Numbered from the stretch's first letter, positions 9,566 through 19,036 are shown. The stretch is DNA of 64,000 bases from Clostridia bacterium (GCA_017534305.1 JAFWCU010000001.1:124001-188000); one strand, 5' to 3'. Numbers and translations: made by a program. Notes: generated by a model not told the origin, from the letters alone.

Positions 9566-10138
9566 ATGAATATAATAGACGTATTTGATTTTGATAAAAC
9601 GATTTATAAGAAAGATAGTAGTGTAGAGTTTTATTTTTATACTTTAAAAAAACACTTTAGTATAGTTAAATATTTACCACTACAGGCTTATGCATTTATA
9701 TTATATAAGCTTGGAATTAAAAAACTAGAATTCTTTAAAGAAAAGTTTTTCTTATTTTTAAAAGTATATAAAAATATTGATGAAGAAATAGAAAAGTTTT
9801 GGGATGATGAAAGAAAAAAGGATATTCGATATGATATATTAAAAAATACAAATAATCCAAATGTTGTTATTTCTGCGTCTCCATATTTTTTACTAGAAGG
9901 AATTTGTAAACAATTAGGAGTAGAGAAATTAATTGCAACTGATGTAGATAAAAAGACAGGCAAATTTTTATCTCAAAATTGCAAAGGAGAACAAAAAGTC
10001 GTAAGGTTAAATGAGGAAGTTAAAGATTATGAAGTTGAGTTATTTTATTCAGATTCATATTCTGACACTCCACTTGCTCGTTTAGCTAAAAAAGCATATA
10101 TAATAAAGAAAGATCAATATAATGATTGGATTTTTTAG
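9566..10138 (+). CDS. HAD-IB family phosphatase
   Basis: A 190-residue soluble HAD hydrolase of the phosphoserine-phosphatase-like IB branch. Motif I is DFDKT (residues 8-12, two catalytic aspartates), motif II is the serine in VVISASPYF, and motif IV is YSDSYSDTPL. HAD-IB enzymes often sit beside UbiA-type phosphoribosyltransferases, where they are thought to dephosphorylate polyprenyl-phosphoryl-5-phosphoribose. This assignment is from context; the catalytic residues alone do not give the substrate. Ten bases separate it from the UbiA gene and the stop overlaps the ribosome binding site of the following gene. Confidence 0.85.
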   Translation: MNIIDVFDFDKTIYKKDSSVEFYFYTLKKHFSIVKYLPLQAYAFILYKLGIKKLEFFKEKFFLFLKVYKNIDEEIEKFWDDERKKDIRYDILKNTNNPNVVISASPYFLLEGICKQLGVEKLIATDVDKKTGKFLSQNCKGEQKVVRLNEEVKDYEVELFYSDSYSDTPLARLAKKAYIIKKDQYNDWIF

Positions 10139-10149
10139 GAGGTATTTAT

Positions 10150-10920
10150 ATGAATGATGAACCAGTAAAAATTATACATTACTGTTGGTTTGGACCAAGA
10201 AAACTATCTAAAGTAGCTAAAAAATGTATAAAAACTTGGAAAAAATTTTTACCAGACTATGAAATAAAACTATGGACAGAGTCAAATTTTGATTTTAATC
10301 AAAATGAATTTGTAAGACAAGCTTATGAAAATAAAAAATGGGCTTTTGTTGCAGATTATGCTCGTCTTAAAGCTTTATCTGAGTATGGCGGAATATACTT
10401 TGATACAGATATAGAAGTAACTAAAGATATTTCACATATTACAAAGAATGAAGTATTTTTAGGGGTAGAGGATTCAGGAAAAGTTAATGCAGCAGTTCTT
10501 GGTGCAAAGAGACCTCACGAAAAATTTATTGATGATATGATTGCTGTATATGATTCTTTAGAAAAATTTGATAAAGAAAATATTTATAGTATTACAATAC
10601 CAGCTTTAATTACTAAAGAATTAGAAAAATATGGCTTTGATGAGAATAAAAAGGAAATACAATATTTCTTTAATGGTGATGTTGTTGTATATCCAAGAGA
10701 TTATTTTTATCCATTAAGTTATGATTATCAAGATAATTTATTCTCAGAAAATACATGTATGAAACATTTATATGATGCCACATGGGCTTCAACTCCTGAA
10801 AAAATAACATTGTTCTTTAGAAGACACAATATGAAGTTTATGGTGGGAATTGTATTTTCTTGTGTAAATGTAAAAAATAGAATAAAGAAATTTTTTAAAG
10901 GTGGAAAAGAAGATAAATAA
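10150..10920 (+). CDS. GT32-like glycosyltransferase (DXD sugar-binding type)
   Basis: A 256-residue protein. IIHYCWFGPRKLSKVAKKCIKTWKK at the start and the block FVADYARLKALSEYGGIYFDTDIEV, containing the DTD metal site, are the hallmarks of the Gly_transf_sug/GT32 family found in bacterial capsule clusters. I start at ATG 10150, with AGGAGGT 6-7 bases upstream; the ATG at 10126 lies inside the preceding gene. A basic C-terminus (KNRIKKFFKGGKEDK) suggests attachment to the membrane face. Sugar donors for this family vary, so none is assigned. Confidence 0.88.
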   Translation: MNDEPVKIIHYCWFGPRKLSKVAKKCIKTWKKFLPDYEIKLWTESNFDFNQNEFVRQAYENKKWAFVADYARLKALSEYGGIYFDTDIEVTKDISHITKNEVFLGVEDSGKVNAAVLGAKRPHEKFIDDMIAVYDSLEKFDKENIYSITIPALITKELEKYGFDENKKEIQYFFNGDVVVYPRDYFYPLSYDYQDNLFSENTCMKHLYDATWASTPEKITLFFRRHNMKFMVGIVFSCVNVKNRIKKFFKGGKEDK

Positions 10921-10931
10921 AGGAGATATAT

Positions 10932-12545
10932 ATGAAAAAGAAACTAATTATTTGTCTTCTAGCATTAATAATAGCAGCTTTAGCAACTATTGAGTTAAGT
11001 ATTGCAAACTTTGCTAGAGATGCTATTACTTATAATGTTGAAATTTCAGATGAATCTCAAATAGATGAAATTTTAATTAATGAAAATGAGACAACAATTC
11101 AATTTGAAAATTTAGATAATGTTAATATAGAGGCAAGTGTAATTGATGATATTAAAATTGAGTATAATGGAGATATTATAGTTACAGATAACACAGGCAA
11201 AATTGTCGAAGACAAAACTGGTGTAGATGATAATGTGTTTCTACATAGTGTGTCAAAAAAAGATGTAATACTTGGTAGTTTAAACATAATGTCTCTAGTA
11301 TATTTTGTTATTTGTTTTATTTTAAGTGTATTATCTCTAGTTTATATTAGTTATTTTGTGAATAAATATAATGGTACTAAAGATAGTTTTAAGATACGAG
11401 ACTTTATAATTCTATCTATTAGTGTGTTTTTTATATTTATGCTCACTTTTTATTTTTTACTATATATTCTAGATGTAGCAGTAGTAATATTGCCTTTAGC
11501 AGTTGTTTTTTATTTGGTACATAAGCTTAAAGATAATATTAAAGAAAGAATTGAAAACTTATATATTATTCTTGCTATAGCTTTTGGTGTTACAATGATA
11601 TTTGTGTTGCCACCTTTTAATGCACCAGATGAATATGCACACTTTGTAAAGAGTTATACATTTACTACATTTGCTGATGATAAAGGTGTTACAAATCTTC
11701 CAGTAAGTCTAGAGAGTTTGTATTCAAAATATGGTCATTCACTTTTAGATCAAAAAATGGATTTTGAAACAAAGTCATATTTTAATGATCTAATGCAAGA
11801 TAATAATAAAGATGTCTTAAGTGAAAATGAATTTGTTTATACAAATACTAAATATTTGAAGGTTCTACCATATTTACCTTCAGCAATTTTATTATTTTTG
11901 CTAAAACTAATTGGTGTTTCTCCATTGGTTATGAGCGTTGCTGGTAGATTTTTGTCTTTAATTGTAATGCTTATTATGTATTACCTAGCAATAAAGAATG
12001 TTCCAATTTTAAAAAGACTATTTATGGTTATATGCTTATTACCAATAGTTTTACATCAAGCGGTAATAAATCAAGACTACTTAACAAATGCAACTGTTAT
12101 ACTGCTTATTGCTATGGTATTAAAATATAGATATAAACAAATTAGAATTGGAATAGAAGAGATGTGCATTTTGTCTGTCTTGGGAATAATGATTGCTTGT
12201 TGTAAATTTGGATATTTTGTATTTTTAGGAGTAATATTCCTAATTCCTTGTAGACTGTTTAAAACAAAGAAAGTTGCTGTATTATTCAAATTGGCATTTA
12301 TTATTATTCCACTAATGGTGTCATTTATAGGTAATGTAGCGATAACATCTGCAGAGGATACAACTCACTATTCAATAAGTTATTCATTATCTAATCCAGT
12401 AAATACAATAAAAGTATTTGCTAAAACATTTTGGCAACGAGCTGAATTAGATTTGTTTAGAGGACAATTTGATGGCTTTGGTGTATCTACAAAATGGAAC
12501 AATGGATTTATATCTTCAGTATTATATTTTATATTTATTAAGTAG
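10932..12545 (+). CDS. DUF2142 family membrane protein, N-terminal part of a frameshifted gene
   Basis: 537 residues up to a premature TAG. A first helix and an extracytoplasmic domain of about 85 residues precede a series of membrane helices. FVLPPFNAPDEYAHFVKSYTF is the DUF2142 signature, matching FLMPPCNVPDEASHYTKGYEI in the intact paralogue just downstream. The alignment with that paralogue runs cleanly to RGQFDGFGVST, then leaves the family within the last 20 residues. The missing C-terminal part continues in the next-but-one frame (see following entry), as if one base were extra near 12510-12542. DUF2142 proteins are GT-C-like and probably use polyprenyl-phosphate sugars outside the membrane. 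A sequencing error is possible. Confidence 0.75.
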   Translation: MKKKLIICLLALIIAALATIELSIANFARDAITYNVEISDESQIDEILINENETTIQFENLDNVNIEASVIDDIKIEYNGDIIVTDNTGKIVEDKTGVDDNVFLHSVSKKDVILGSLNIMSLVYFVICFILSVLSLVYISYFVNKYNGTKDSFKIRDFIILSISVFFIFMLTFYFLLYILDVAVVILPLAVVFYLVHKLKDNIKERIENLYIILAIAFGVTMIFVLPPFNAPDEYAHFVKSYTFTTFADDKGVTNLPVSLESLYSKYGHSLLDQKMDFETKSYFNDLMQDNNKDVLSENEFVYTNTKYLKVLPYLPSAILLFLLKLIGVSPLVMSVAGRFLSLIVMLIMYYLAIKNVPILKRLFMVICLLPIVLHQAVINQDYLTNATVILLIAMVLKYRYKQIRIGIEEMCILSVLGIMIACCKFGYFVFLGVIFLIPCRLFKTKKVAVLFKLAFIIIPLMVSFIGNVAITSAEDTTHYSISYSLSNPVNTIKVFAKTFWQRAELDLFRGQFDGFGVSTKWNNGFISSVLYFIFIK

Positions 12546-12846
12546 TGAGAAACAAGATGTAGAAAAAATTGAAAAAAAGACAAGAATTGTATTATTTGTA
12601 ATAGCATTTCTTCTTATTGGAGTAGTATATAGTGCAATGTATTTAAATTGGACAAATATTGGAGCAGATACAATAGATGGACTACAACCAAGATACTTTA
12701 CTCCAGCTATTTTATGTTTAGCTTTAGCTTTTTCAAATAGTATAATTAAGATAGATGTTAATAATAAAGAAAAATTAGATACAATACTTATGTGTGTAAT
12801 ATATGTATGTGTATTTTCAACTATTATTTTAGGATTTTATGCTTAA
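12469..12846 (+). pseudogene. C-terminal part of the frameshifted DUF2142 gene
   Basis: From about 12535 this frame encodes the missing end of the DUF2142 protein: two helices and the motif WTNIGADTIDGLQPRYFTPAI, which corresponds to WTKMGARSILGVQSRYFIPLL in the downstream paralogue. The first 20 or so residues of the open frame overlap the coding sequence of the upstream part and look meaningless. There is no ribosome binding site before the ATG at 12469, so independent translation is unlikely. Joined, the two parts would give a protein of about 640 residues, close to the 681 of the paralogue. Confidence 0.65.
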
Positions 12847-12857
12847 GGGGATAGTGT

Positions 12858-14903
12858 ATGAAGAAAAAATTAAAAAAGATTAGGACGTTTTTGATTATAT
12901 TATTATCTATAACTGCATTTAGTGTTATAGGTTACATGAATTATGATTATGGTGCTAATAATTACAATGAGTATGTAATTAATCTTAAAGCCGGAAATAT
13001 AATTGAAGAAATTAGAATAGATGATGTTAATTATAGATTAGCTATGTATGAGAGTGATTGCTTAAAAGCTATTGAGCAAGATCCCCAAACATATGATTTT
13101 CAGCTTGAGGTTATAAAAGACACTTCATTATATTATAATTTGTCCTGTAGTGAAACAATAGATGTAACATTTGTTGATAGTCAAGGAGCATCTTTTTATA
13201 TTAACGGAGAAGATCATAGTGATTTGATTGTAGATAATATGATTAACTATGATCCTTTACCTTATGAATTTATTATAGAATCTAATAAAGCAAAAACAAC
13301 TCTTGTTGGAATGGCATTTTTGCTTGTAAACGCAATATTCTTATATATTATATTTAGATTTTATGATTATATGAAAAGTGATAATAAAGAAACACTATTA
13401 GTAATTATTAATAGTATAGCATACGCTATTTCGCTTTTTGTTATTTTATTATTTTTATATTATCCGTTGTATGATGGTTTTAGGTTTTTTGTAATAGTAC
13501 CAATTGCTGCACTTATTATATATAATATAGCTTGTTTTAAAGGAAAAGATTATGAAAAGCTATATATTACTTGTGCTATTACATTTGGTGTTTTAATGAT
13601 ATTTTTAATGCCACCATGTAATGTACCAGACGAAGCATCACATTATACTAAAGGATATGAGATTGCTCATGTATATGGCGATGAAGGACAAGGTTTTATA
13701 CAAACTCCTGTGGCTACAAATGAATTCTTAAAGGTTGCTGCAAATGTTCAATCTCATGATAATGATATAAGTGCTAGGTTTTATTATAAAGAAGTGTTGA
13801 GAAATTCAGATTATAGTCAGTTTATAGATGGAAAAGTAAATTATGCAAATGTTAAAAAAGCATTTATTGTACCATATATTATATGTGGTATTGTTGTTAA
13901 GATAGGGACAATGTTAAGTTTATCTCCACTAGTGATATTTTTGCTTGTGAGACTTTTAAATTTATTATTTGCAACAATTGTTACTTATTTTGCTATAAGA
14001 ATTGCACCTAGATTTAAAAGAGTTTTCTTTATTATTGGATTACTTCCAATAGTAATACAACAAAGTGCAGCTATTAATGTAGATACTTACACAGACGCTG
14101 TAGCTTTCTTATTAATTGCTTTTATATTAAAATTAATATATGAAATTAAAGAGATTGGTATTAAGCAGCTACTATTATTATTTGGTGCGGGATTACTATT
14201 ATGCTTTGGTAAATTTGGATATTTTCCAGTTGCATTAATGCTAATTCTTATTCCAAATTCTAAATTTAAATCTAAAGCTAGTGGTATAATTGTAAAAATA
14301 TCATTTTTTGTATTTATGCTAGTTGTTTCGTATTTCTTTAATACAATAAATAACTATATAATTACTGATGTAATAAACGATGAGACTAATGTATACGGAC
14401 TTAAATATATATTAACAAATCCATTTTCAGCAATAGCAGTATACTTTAGATCTTTCTTAATTAGACTAGATCAAGATATATTTAGAGGATATTTTAACTG
14501 CTTTGGTTATTCTACAGTAGTTCTTAAAACAATACCATATCTTGTAACATTTGCAATGTTTATTATTATACTTTGTACTAAAGAGGCAGACGATGAAGAG
14601 AAAAAATTAACTATACTGGAAAAGATAGTTTATACAGCTATATTTGTAATGTTAATTGGAATAATTTATACTGTTGCATTTTCTGCTTGGACAAAGATGG
14701 GGGCTAGAAGTATTTTAGGTGTACAATCTAGATATTTTATACCACTTTTACCATTATTATATTTTGTAATACAGGATTTAGGGTTAAAGATAAGTATGCC
14801 AGAAAAGATAAAAGAAAAGTTAGGAAATAGAGATTTAAGCTTTGTACTTGTCTCTGTAACATATATTATAGCATTTGCAACAATTATTTCGTTTTTTTGC
14901 TAA
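12858..14903 (+). CDS. DUF2142 family membrane protein (GT-C-like)
   Basis: A 681-residue intact paralogue of the broken gene before it. One N-terminal helix, an extracytoplasmic domain of about 110 residues, then roughly twelve helices. The family signature FLMPPCNVPDEASHYTKGYEI lies in the first large loop, where GT-C enzymes keep their catalytic acid, and the C-terminal SRYFIPLLPLLYFV is also conserved. By family and context it would transfer a sugar from a polyprenyl-phosphate donor to the growing polymer outside the membrane. It is followed by a GT2/DUF2304 pair that could make such a donor. AAGGGG ribosome binding site. Confidence 0.8.
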   Translation: MKKKLKKIRTFLIILLSITAFSVIGYMNYDYGANNYNEYVINLKAGNIIEEIRIDDVNYRLAMYESDCLKAIEQDPQTYDFQLEVIKDTSLYYNLSCSETIDVTFVDSQGASFYINGEDHSDLIVDNMINYDPLPYEFIIESNKAKTTLVGMAFLLVNAIFLYIIFRFYDYMKSDNKETLLVIINSIAYAISLFVILLFLYYPLYDGFRFFVIVPIAALIIYNIACFKGKDYEKLYITCAITFGVLMIFLMPPCNVPDEASHYTKGYEIAHVYGDEGQGFIQTPVATNEFLKVAANVQSHDNDISARFYYKEVLRNSDYSQFIDGKVNYANVKKAFIVPYIICGIVVKIGTMLSLSPLVIFLLVRLLNLLFATIVTYFAIRIAPRFKRVFFIIGLLPIVIQQSAAINVDTYTDAVAFLLIAFILKLIYEIKEIGIKQLLLLFGAGLLLCFGKFGYFPVALMLILIPNSKFKSKASGIIVKISFFVFMLVVSYFFNTINNYIITDVINDETNVYGLKYILTNPFSAIAVYFRSFLIRLDQDIFRGYFNCFGYSTVVLKTIPYLVTFAMFIIILCTKEADDEEKKLTILEKIVYTAIFVMLIGIIYTVAFSAWTKMGARSILGVQSRYFIPLLPLLYFVIQDLGLKISMPEKIKEKLGNRDLSFVLVSVTYIIAFATIISFFC

Positions 14904-14940
14904 ATGTAGTATAATTATATAGAATAAATTGGAGGTAATT

Positions 14941-15630
14941 ATGAGAACAATAATAATAGTACCAGCATATAATGAAGCATTAAATATTGAAAAAACAATA
15001 AAAGATATTACAACTAATACAAATTATGATTACGTTGTAATTAATGATTGCTCAAAGGATAATACAAAAGAAGTATGTGAGAAAAATGGTTTTAATATGG
15101 TATCATTACCTGTAAACTATGGCCTTACTAGTGCAATTCAAGTTGGAATGAAATATGCAAAACAGAATGGTTATGATATTGCAATTCAATTTGATGGTGA
15201 TGGACAACATGATGCAAGATTCCTTTCAAAACTTGTTGAAAAAATTGAAAATGATGGAGTAGATGTTGCAATTGGTTCAAGATTTGTAGATGAAAAGAAA
15301 CCATTAACATTAAGAATGCTTGGAAGCAGATTGTTGTCTTTTGCAATTAGACTGACAACATTTAAAAAGATTACAGATCCTACTTCTGGAATGAGGGCAT
15401 ATGGTAAGAAAGCAATAGATATGTTTAATTCAAATGCAAGTCTTACTCCAGAACCAGATACAGTTGTATTTATGATTAAAAAAGGACTTAAAGTTAAAGA
15501 AGTTCAAGTTGAGATGAAAGATAGAGAGTTTGGCGAGAGCTATCTTAATGCTTTCAAATCTATTAAGTATATGATGAATATGATGTTATCTATTCTATTT
15601 ATTAGAAACTTTACTAGAAAGGACAAGTAG
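14941..15630 (+). CDS. GT2 polyprenyl-phosphate glycosyltransferase (DPM1/GacI-like)
   Basis: A 229-residue soluble GT2 enzyme. RTIIIVPAYNEALNIEKTI, VVINDCSKDN, and QFDGDGQHD are the motifs of the dolichol-phosphate-mannose-synthase branch; RMLGSRL and TDPTSGMRAYG are further marks. There are no C-terminal membrane helices of its own. The next gene, DUF2304, supplies helices, as in streptococcal rhamnan clusters where GacI (GT2) is helped by GacJ (DUF2304). Start chosen at ATG 14941 with TTGGAGGT 6-7 bases upstream; the in-frame TTG at 14929 is part of that site. Confidence 0.88.
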   Translation: MRTIIIVPAYNEALNIEKTIKDITTNTNYDYVVINDCSKDNTKEVCEKNGFNMVSLPVNYGLTSAIQVGMKYAKQNGYDIAIQFDGDGQHDARFLSKLVEKIENDGVDVAIGSRFVDEKKPLTLRMLGSRLLSFAIRLTTFKKITDPTSGMRAYGKKAIDMFNSNASLTPEPDTVVFMIKKGLKVKEVQVEMKDREFGESYLNAFKSIKYMMNMMLSILFIRNFTRKDK

Positions 15631-15639
15631 GTGAGTAAT

Positions 15640-15996
15640 ATGTCAATAACACTTAGAATTATATTAATTGTTTCATCAATTATTTCTTTTTTACTATGTA
15701 TTAAAAGAATTAAACAAGCAAAGCTTAAAGTGGAAAATTCAATACTTTGGATGTGTGGAAGCTTTGTATTAATTCTTATGGCTATTTTTGATAAAGCTAT
15801 AGCATGGATTGCAGCTAAGCTTGGATTTATGGCTACAGTGAACTTTGTATATTTAATAGTTATAGCATTTTTACTTGCTCAAGTGTTTATAGATAATTTA
15901 AGAATTGCTGAATTAAATGAAAAAGTAAAGAATTTAGATCATTATATAGCTTTAGAAAATAACAAAAAAGATAGAGAAAACAATATAAATAAATAA
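15640..15996 (+). CDS. DUF2304 family small membrane protein (GacJ-like)
   Basis: A 118-residue protein with three predicted helices and a charged coiled-coil-like tail (IAELNEKVKNLDHYIALEN). Length, topology and position directly after a DPM1-like GT2 fit DUF2304, whose streptococcal member GacJ binds GacI and raises its activity. Two starts are possible: GTG 15631 with AAAGGA upstream, and ATG 15640 with AGGTG upstream; I prefer the ATG. It likely anchors the preceding enzyme to the membrane. Confidence 0.8.
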   Translation: MSITLRIILIVSSIISFLLCIKRIKQAKLKVENSILWMCGSFVLILMAIFDKAIAWIAAKLGFMATVNFVYLIVIAFLLAQVFIDNLRIAELNEKVKNLDHYIALENNKKDRENNINK

Positions 15997-16021
15997 AAGG
16001 GAAAATACTAGAGGTGAAAAA

Positions 16022-17062
16022 ATGGAAAATAAGTACAAGCTATCTATTGTAGCTCTTGTATATAATCTTGAAGATTATCTTCCAAGATGCTTAGATGCGC
16101 TAGTTAATCAAACACTAGATAATATTGAAATACTTTGTGTTGATGATGGCTCAAAAGATAGTGCACCAAAAATTGTAGATGATTATGCAAGAAGATATCC
16201 AAATCTTGTAAAAGCTTTTCATAAGGAAAATGGTGGAGAGTTTACAACAAGAAATTATGGACTTGAAAGAGCTCAAGGAGAATATGTAACTTTTGTAGAT
16301 ACAGATGATTATGTGGAACCAGACTGGGCTGAAAAATTATACAATGCTGCAAAAGAAAATGATGCTGATATGGCTGTTTGTGGTTTTGAAAGAATAGATC
16401 TTAAAACTGGTAAAGTAGTAAGCCGTGATATGACTGGATTTGGAAATTCAGTAAAAACTTTAAGTGCAGATGATGATTTCCCTGTATTTATTAATCCAGC
16501 ACCTTGGAATAAAATATATAAAAGAGAAAAAGTTAAAGACTTAAGATTTAAAAATTTTAGAGGATTTAATGATATGATCTTTCTTGCAAGTTCATATTCA
16601 AGAGTAGAAAAAATTGCGTTTGTGCCAGATGTTTTATATCATTATTTTTTAAGATACGACTCTCAAATACATAGCGTTAATGAAAAAGACGTAGAAAATT
16701 TTAAAAAATATTTACTGGAACTTAAAGATTTATATGTTCAAGAAGGAAAATATGAAAAGATGCAAGATATTATTTCTTTTCTTGTATTTTTACATCTTGG
16801 AATGAGTGTAATGTATAGAGCTTCTTATGATAAATCCATTAAAATGGGTGCTATGCTTAGAGATACGGTAAAATATATGGATGACAACTTTAAATCTTGG
16901 CGTAGAAACAAGTTTTTACGCTTTGGGTATAGTTTGAAACATGGATTCAAAAGATTTGCTCTATGGGGCATATGGTGGCTATACAGACATAACATGGGTA
17001 TGTTATATATACACATTTATAGATTTGTTATAGATAAACTAAAAATAGATATTAAATGGTAG
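16022..17062 (+). CDS. GT2 family glycosyltransferase
   Basis: 346 residues. LSIVALVYNLEDYLPRCLDAL, ILCVDDGSKDS and FVDTDDYVEPDW show a GT-A GT2 domain; the C-terminal half is helical and basic and ends LKIDIKW. The same ending occurs in the GT2 enzyme two genes downstream, with which it shares the CGFERID/CGFKRID block, so they are paralogues that probably add related sugars. An AGAGGTG ribosome binding site precedes the ATG. The stop codon overlaps the leader of the next gene. Confidence 0.88.
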   Translation: MENKYKLSIVALVYNLEDYLPRCLDALVNQTLDNIEILCVDDGSKDSAPKIVDDYARRYPNLVKAFHKENGGEFTTRNYGLERAQGEYVTFVDTDDYVEPDWAEKLYNAAKENDADMAVCGFERIDLKTGKVVSRDMTGFGNSVKTLSADDDFPVFINPAPWNKIYKREKVKDLRFKNFRGFNDMIFLASSYSRVEKIAFVPDVLYHYFLRYDSQIHSVNEKDVENFKKYLLELKDLYVQEGKYEKMQDIISFLVFLHLGMSVMYRASYDKSIKMGAMLRDTVKYMDDNFKSWRRNKFLRFGYSLKHGFKRFALWGIWWLYRHNMGMLYIHIYRFVIDKLKIDIKW

Positions 17063-17070
17063 GTAAATAT

Positions 17071-17982
17071 ATGGAAGATAAAAAAGTTGCTATTGTAATG
17101 TCTACATATAATGGTGAGAAATATATAGAAGAACAATTAGATTCACTTTTTAGACAAACATATAAAAATATTGAGATTTATGTAAGAGATGACGGTTCAA
17201 AAGATAAAACTGTAGAAATTTTAAAAAAATATGAAACACAAGGAAAAATTCATCTTTATGCTAAAGAAAACAAAGGATTTATAAAGAGTTTTTTTGAATG
17301 TTTATCTTATTGTGAAGATGCTGATTATTATTCATTTTGTGACCAAGATGATGTTTGGTATGAAGATAAGGTTGAAAGAGCAGTCAATGCTTTAAATAAT
17401 ATGGATAATGAAAAACCATTATTATATTTTTCAAATTATGATTATGTGAATGAACAACTAGAGTTTATTTCACATTCTAATACACATAAAAAAGGTCCAT
17501 CATTTACTAATGCTATAGTAGATTGTATTAATATGGGTACAAATACAGTTATAAATAAAATAGCTAGAGATATGATGGTAAATTCTAATATTGAAAAAAG
17601 CTGTGGACATGATTGGACTGCCTATATGATTGTTAGTGCTTTTGGAGATATTTATTATGATAAAGCTCCAACACTTAAGTATAGAAGAACAGGTAATAAT
17701 GTAAGTGGTGGTGGAAAAGGATTTATTGCTTTTCAAATATGGAGAATTAAGAAATTCTTCATAAATGATTATTTTAAAAATGTTAAAGAGGAAATCATTG
17801 AGTTTAACAATATTTTTGGAGATAAACTAACACCGGATAAAAAGAAAGTAATAGATATGTTTACTAGTCCTAAATATAGCTTTACTAAAGCAATGAAGAG
17901 AGTTTTTTATCCACATATGTTTAGACAAAAAATGATAGATGAAATATTCTTAAGATTTATTATATTTATTGGTAAATTATAG
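17071..17982 (+). CDS. GT2 family glycosyltransferase (rhamnosyltransferase-like)
   Basis: 303 residues. VAIVMSTYNGEKYIEEQLDSL, VRDDGSKD and FCDQDDVW are the motifs of the GT2 branch that contains many rhamnosyltransferases (FCDQDD rather than the VDSDD of its neighbours). A later GHDWTAY segment is also typical. I start at ATG 17071; an ATG at 17056 overlaps the preceding stop and has no ribosome binding site. The rhamnose specificity is only suggested by the motif. Confidence 0.86.
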   Translation: MEDKKVAIVMSTYNGEKYIEEQLDSLFRQTYKNIEIYVRDDGSKDKTVEILKKYETQGKIHLYAKENKGFIKSFFECLSYCEDADYYSFCDQDDVWYEDKVERAVNALNNMDNEKPLLYFSNYDYVNEQLEFISHSNTHKKGPSFTNAIVDCINMGTNTVINKIARDMMVNSNIEKSCGHDWTAYMIVSAFGDIYYDKAPTLKYRRTGNNVSGGGKGFIAFQIWRIKKFFINDYFKNVKEEIIEFNNIFGDKLTPDKKKVIDMFTSPKYSFTKAMKRVFYPHMFRQKMIDEIFLRFIIFIGKL

Positions 17983-17995
17983 TAAAGGAGATTTT

Positions 17996-19036
17996 ATGGA
18001 TAAACCAAAAATTAGTTTTGTTGTTCCTGTATATAAGTCTGAAAATTATATAAGAAGATGTTTAGATTCTTTAATTAATCAAACTCTAGAAGATATAGAA
18101 ATAGTCTGTGTAAATGATGGATCACCAGATAATTCTTTAAATATTTTAAGAGAATATGAAGAAAAATATTCAAACATTAAAGTTATTAGTAAAGAAAATG
18201 GTGGGGTATGGTATGCAAGACTTGATGGAGTAAAAGCTGCAGATGGGGAATATATTGGTTTTCTAGATGCGGATGATTATGTAGAAAAAGACTTTGCTAA
18301 ACTCATGTATGAAAGTGTGATCAAAAATCAGTCAGACATAGCTGTTTGCGGATTTAAGAGAATAGATGAAGAAACTAAAAAAATTTTATCCCAGGAGATG
18401 AAACATTCTTCTTCTAGGGTTATTTATATGGATAAAAATCCAGAAGAAATAATATCTGTAAATACTGCTCTTTGGAATAAAATATATAAAGCAGATGTGT
18501 TAAAAGCCACATTTAATGTACAAAGTCCTCCAAGGATACTTGAGGACGCTATGTTTATATCTCTTGTATATATAAATGCACATAAGATATCATTTGTAGA
18601 TGAATATCTTCATAATTATATGGTTATTAATGGCTCTGCTATGCATTCGTTAAGAAGTAATGATATTGTTAAGATTAAAGAGTCAATGCTAGAGGTAAAA
18701 GAAGAATATTTGAAAGCAAATCTAAGAAAAGAAATGATGGAAATACTTTCAAGTTTTGTTTTCTTACATCTTGGTATTTCTTTAATGCTTAATGTTTATA
18801 CTTTTGATAAAGCAAACTTCAAGTCTGAATATAAGCAAATACTAAATTATTTAGACTCTAATTTTGGCGAGTGGAGAAGTACAAAATATACAACTATTTG
18901 GTATAATTTAACTCATAAAAAATATAATCTAAAAGTTGCCATAGTTAGAAAAGTATATAAAATGCATATGTTTAAAGCATTTTTAGATATTTATAGTTTT
19001 GTTACAAAAACTTTAAAAATAGATATTAAATGGTAG
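17996..19036 (+). CDS. GT2 family glycosyltransferase
   Basis: 346 residues, paralogous to the gene at 16022: ISFVVPVYKSENYIRRCLDSL, IVCVNDGSPDN, FLDADDYVE, the shared VCGFKRID block, and the same LKIDIKW end. The ATG at 17996 has a strong AAAGGAG ribosome binding site; the TTG at 17969 lies inside the previous gene and is rejected. Seven bases separate it from the flippase gene. Soluble or peripheral, no helices predicted. Sugar unknown. Confidence 0.88.
   Translation: MDKPKISFVVPVYKSENYIRRCLDSLINQTLEDIEIVCVNDGSPDNSLNILREYEEKYSNIKVISKENGGVWYARLDGVKAADGEYIGFLDADDYVEKDFAKLMYESVIKNQSDIAVCGFKRIDEETKKILSQEMKHSSSRVIYMDKNPEEIISVNTALWNKIYKADVLKATFNVQSPPRILEDAMFISLVYINAHKISFVDEYLHNYMVINGSAMHSLRSNDIVKIKESMLEVKEEYLKANLRKEMMEILSSFVFLHLGISLMLNVYTFDKANFKSEYKQILNYLDSNFGEWRSTKYTTIWYNLTHKKYNLKVAIVRKVYKMHMFKAFLDIYSFVTKTLKIDIKW

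Noticed and set aside
16022-19036. Recent gene duplication of the GT2 pair by a mobile element
   Set aside because: The two GT2 paralogues share motifs and the LKIDIKW end but differ throughout at DNA level, and no flanking repeats are present.
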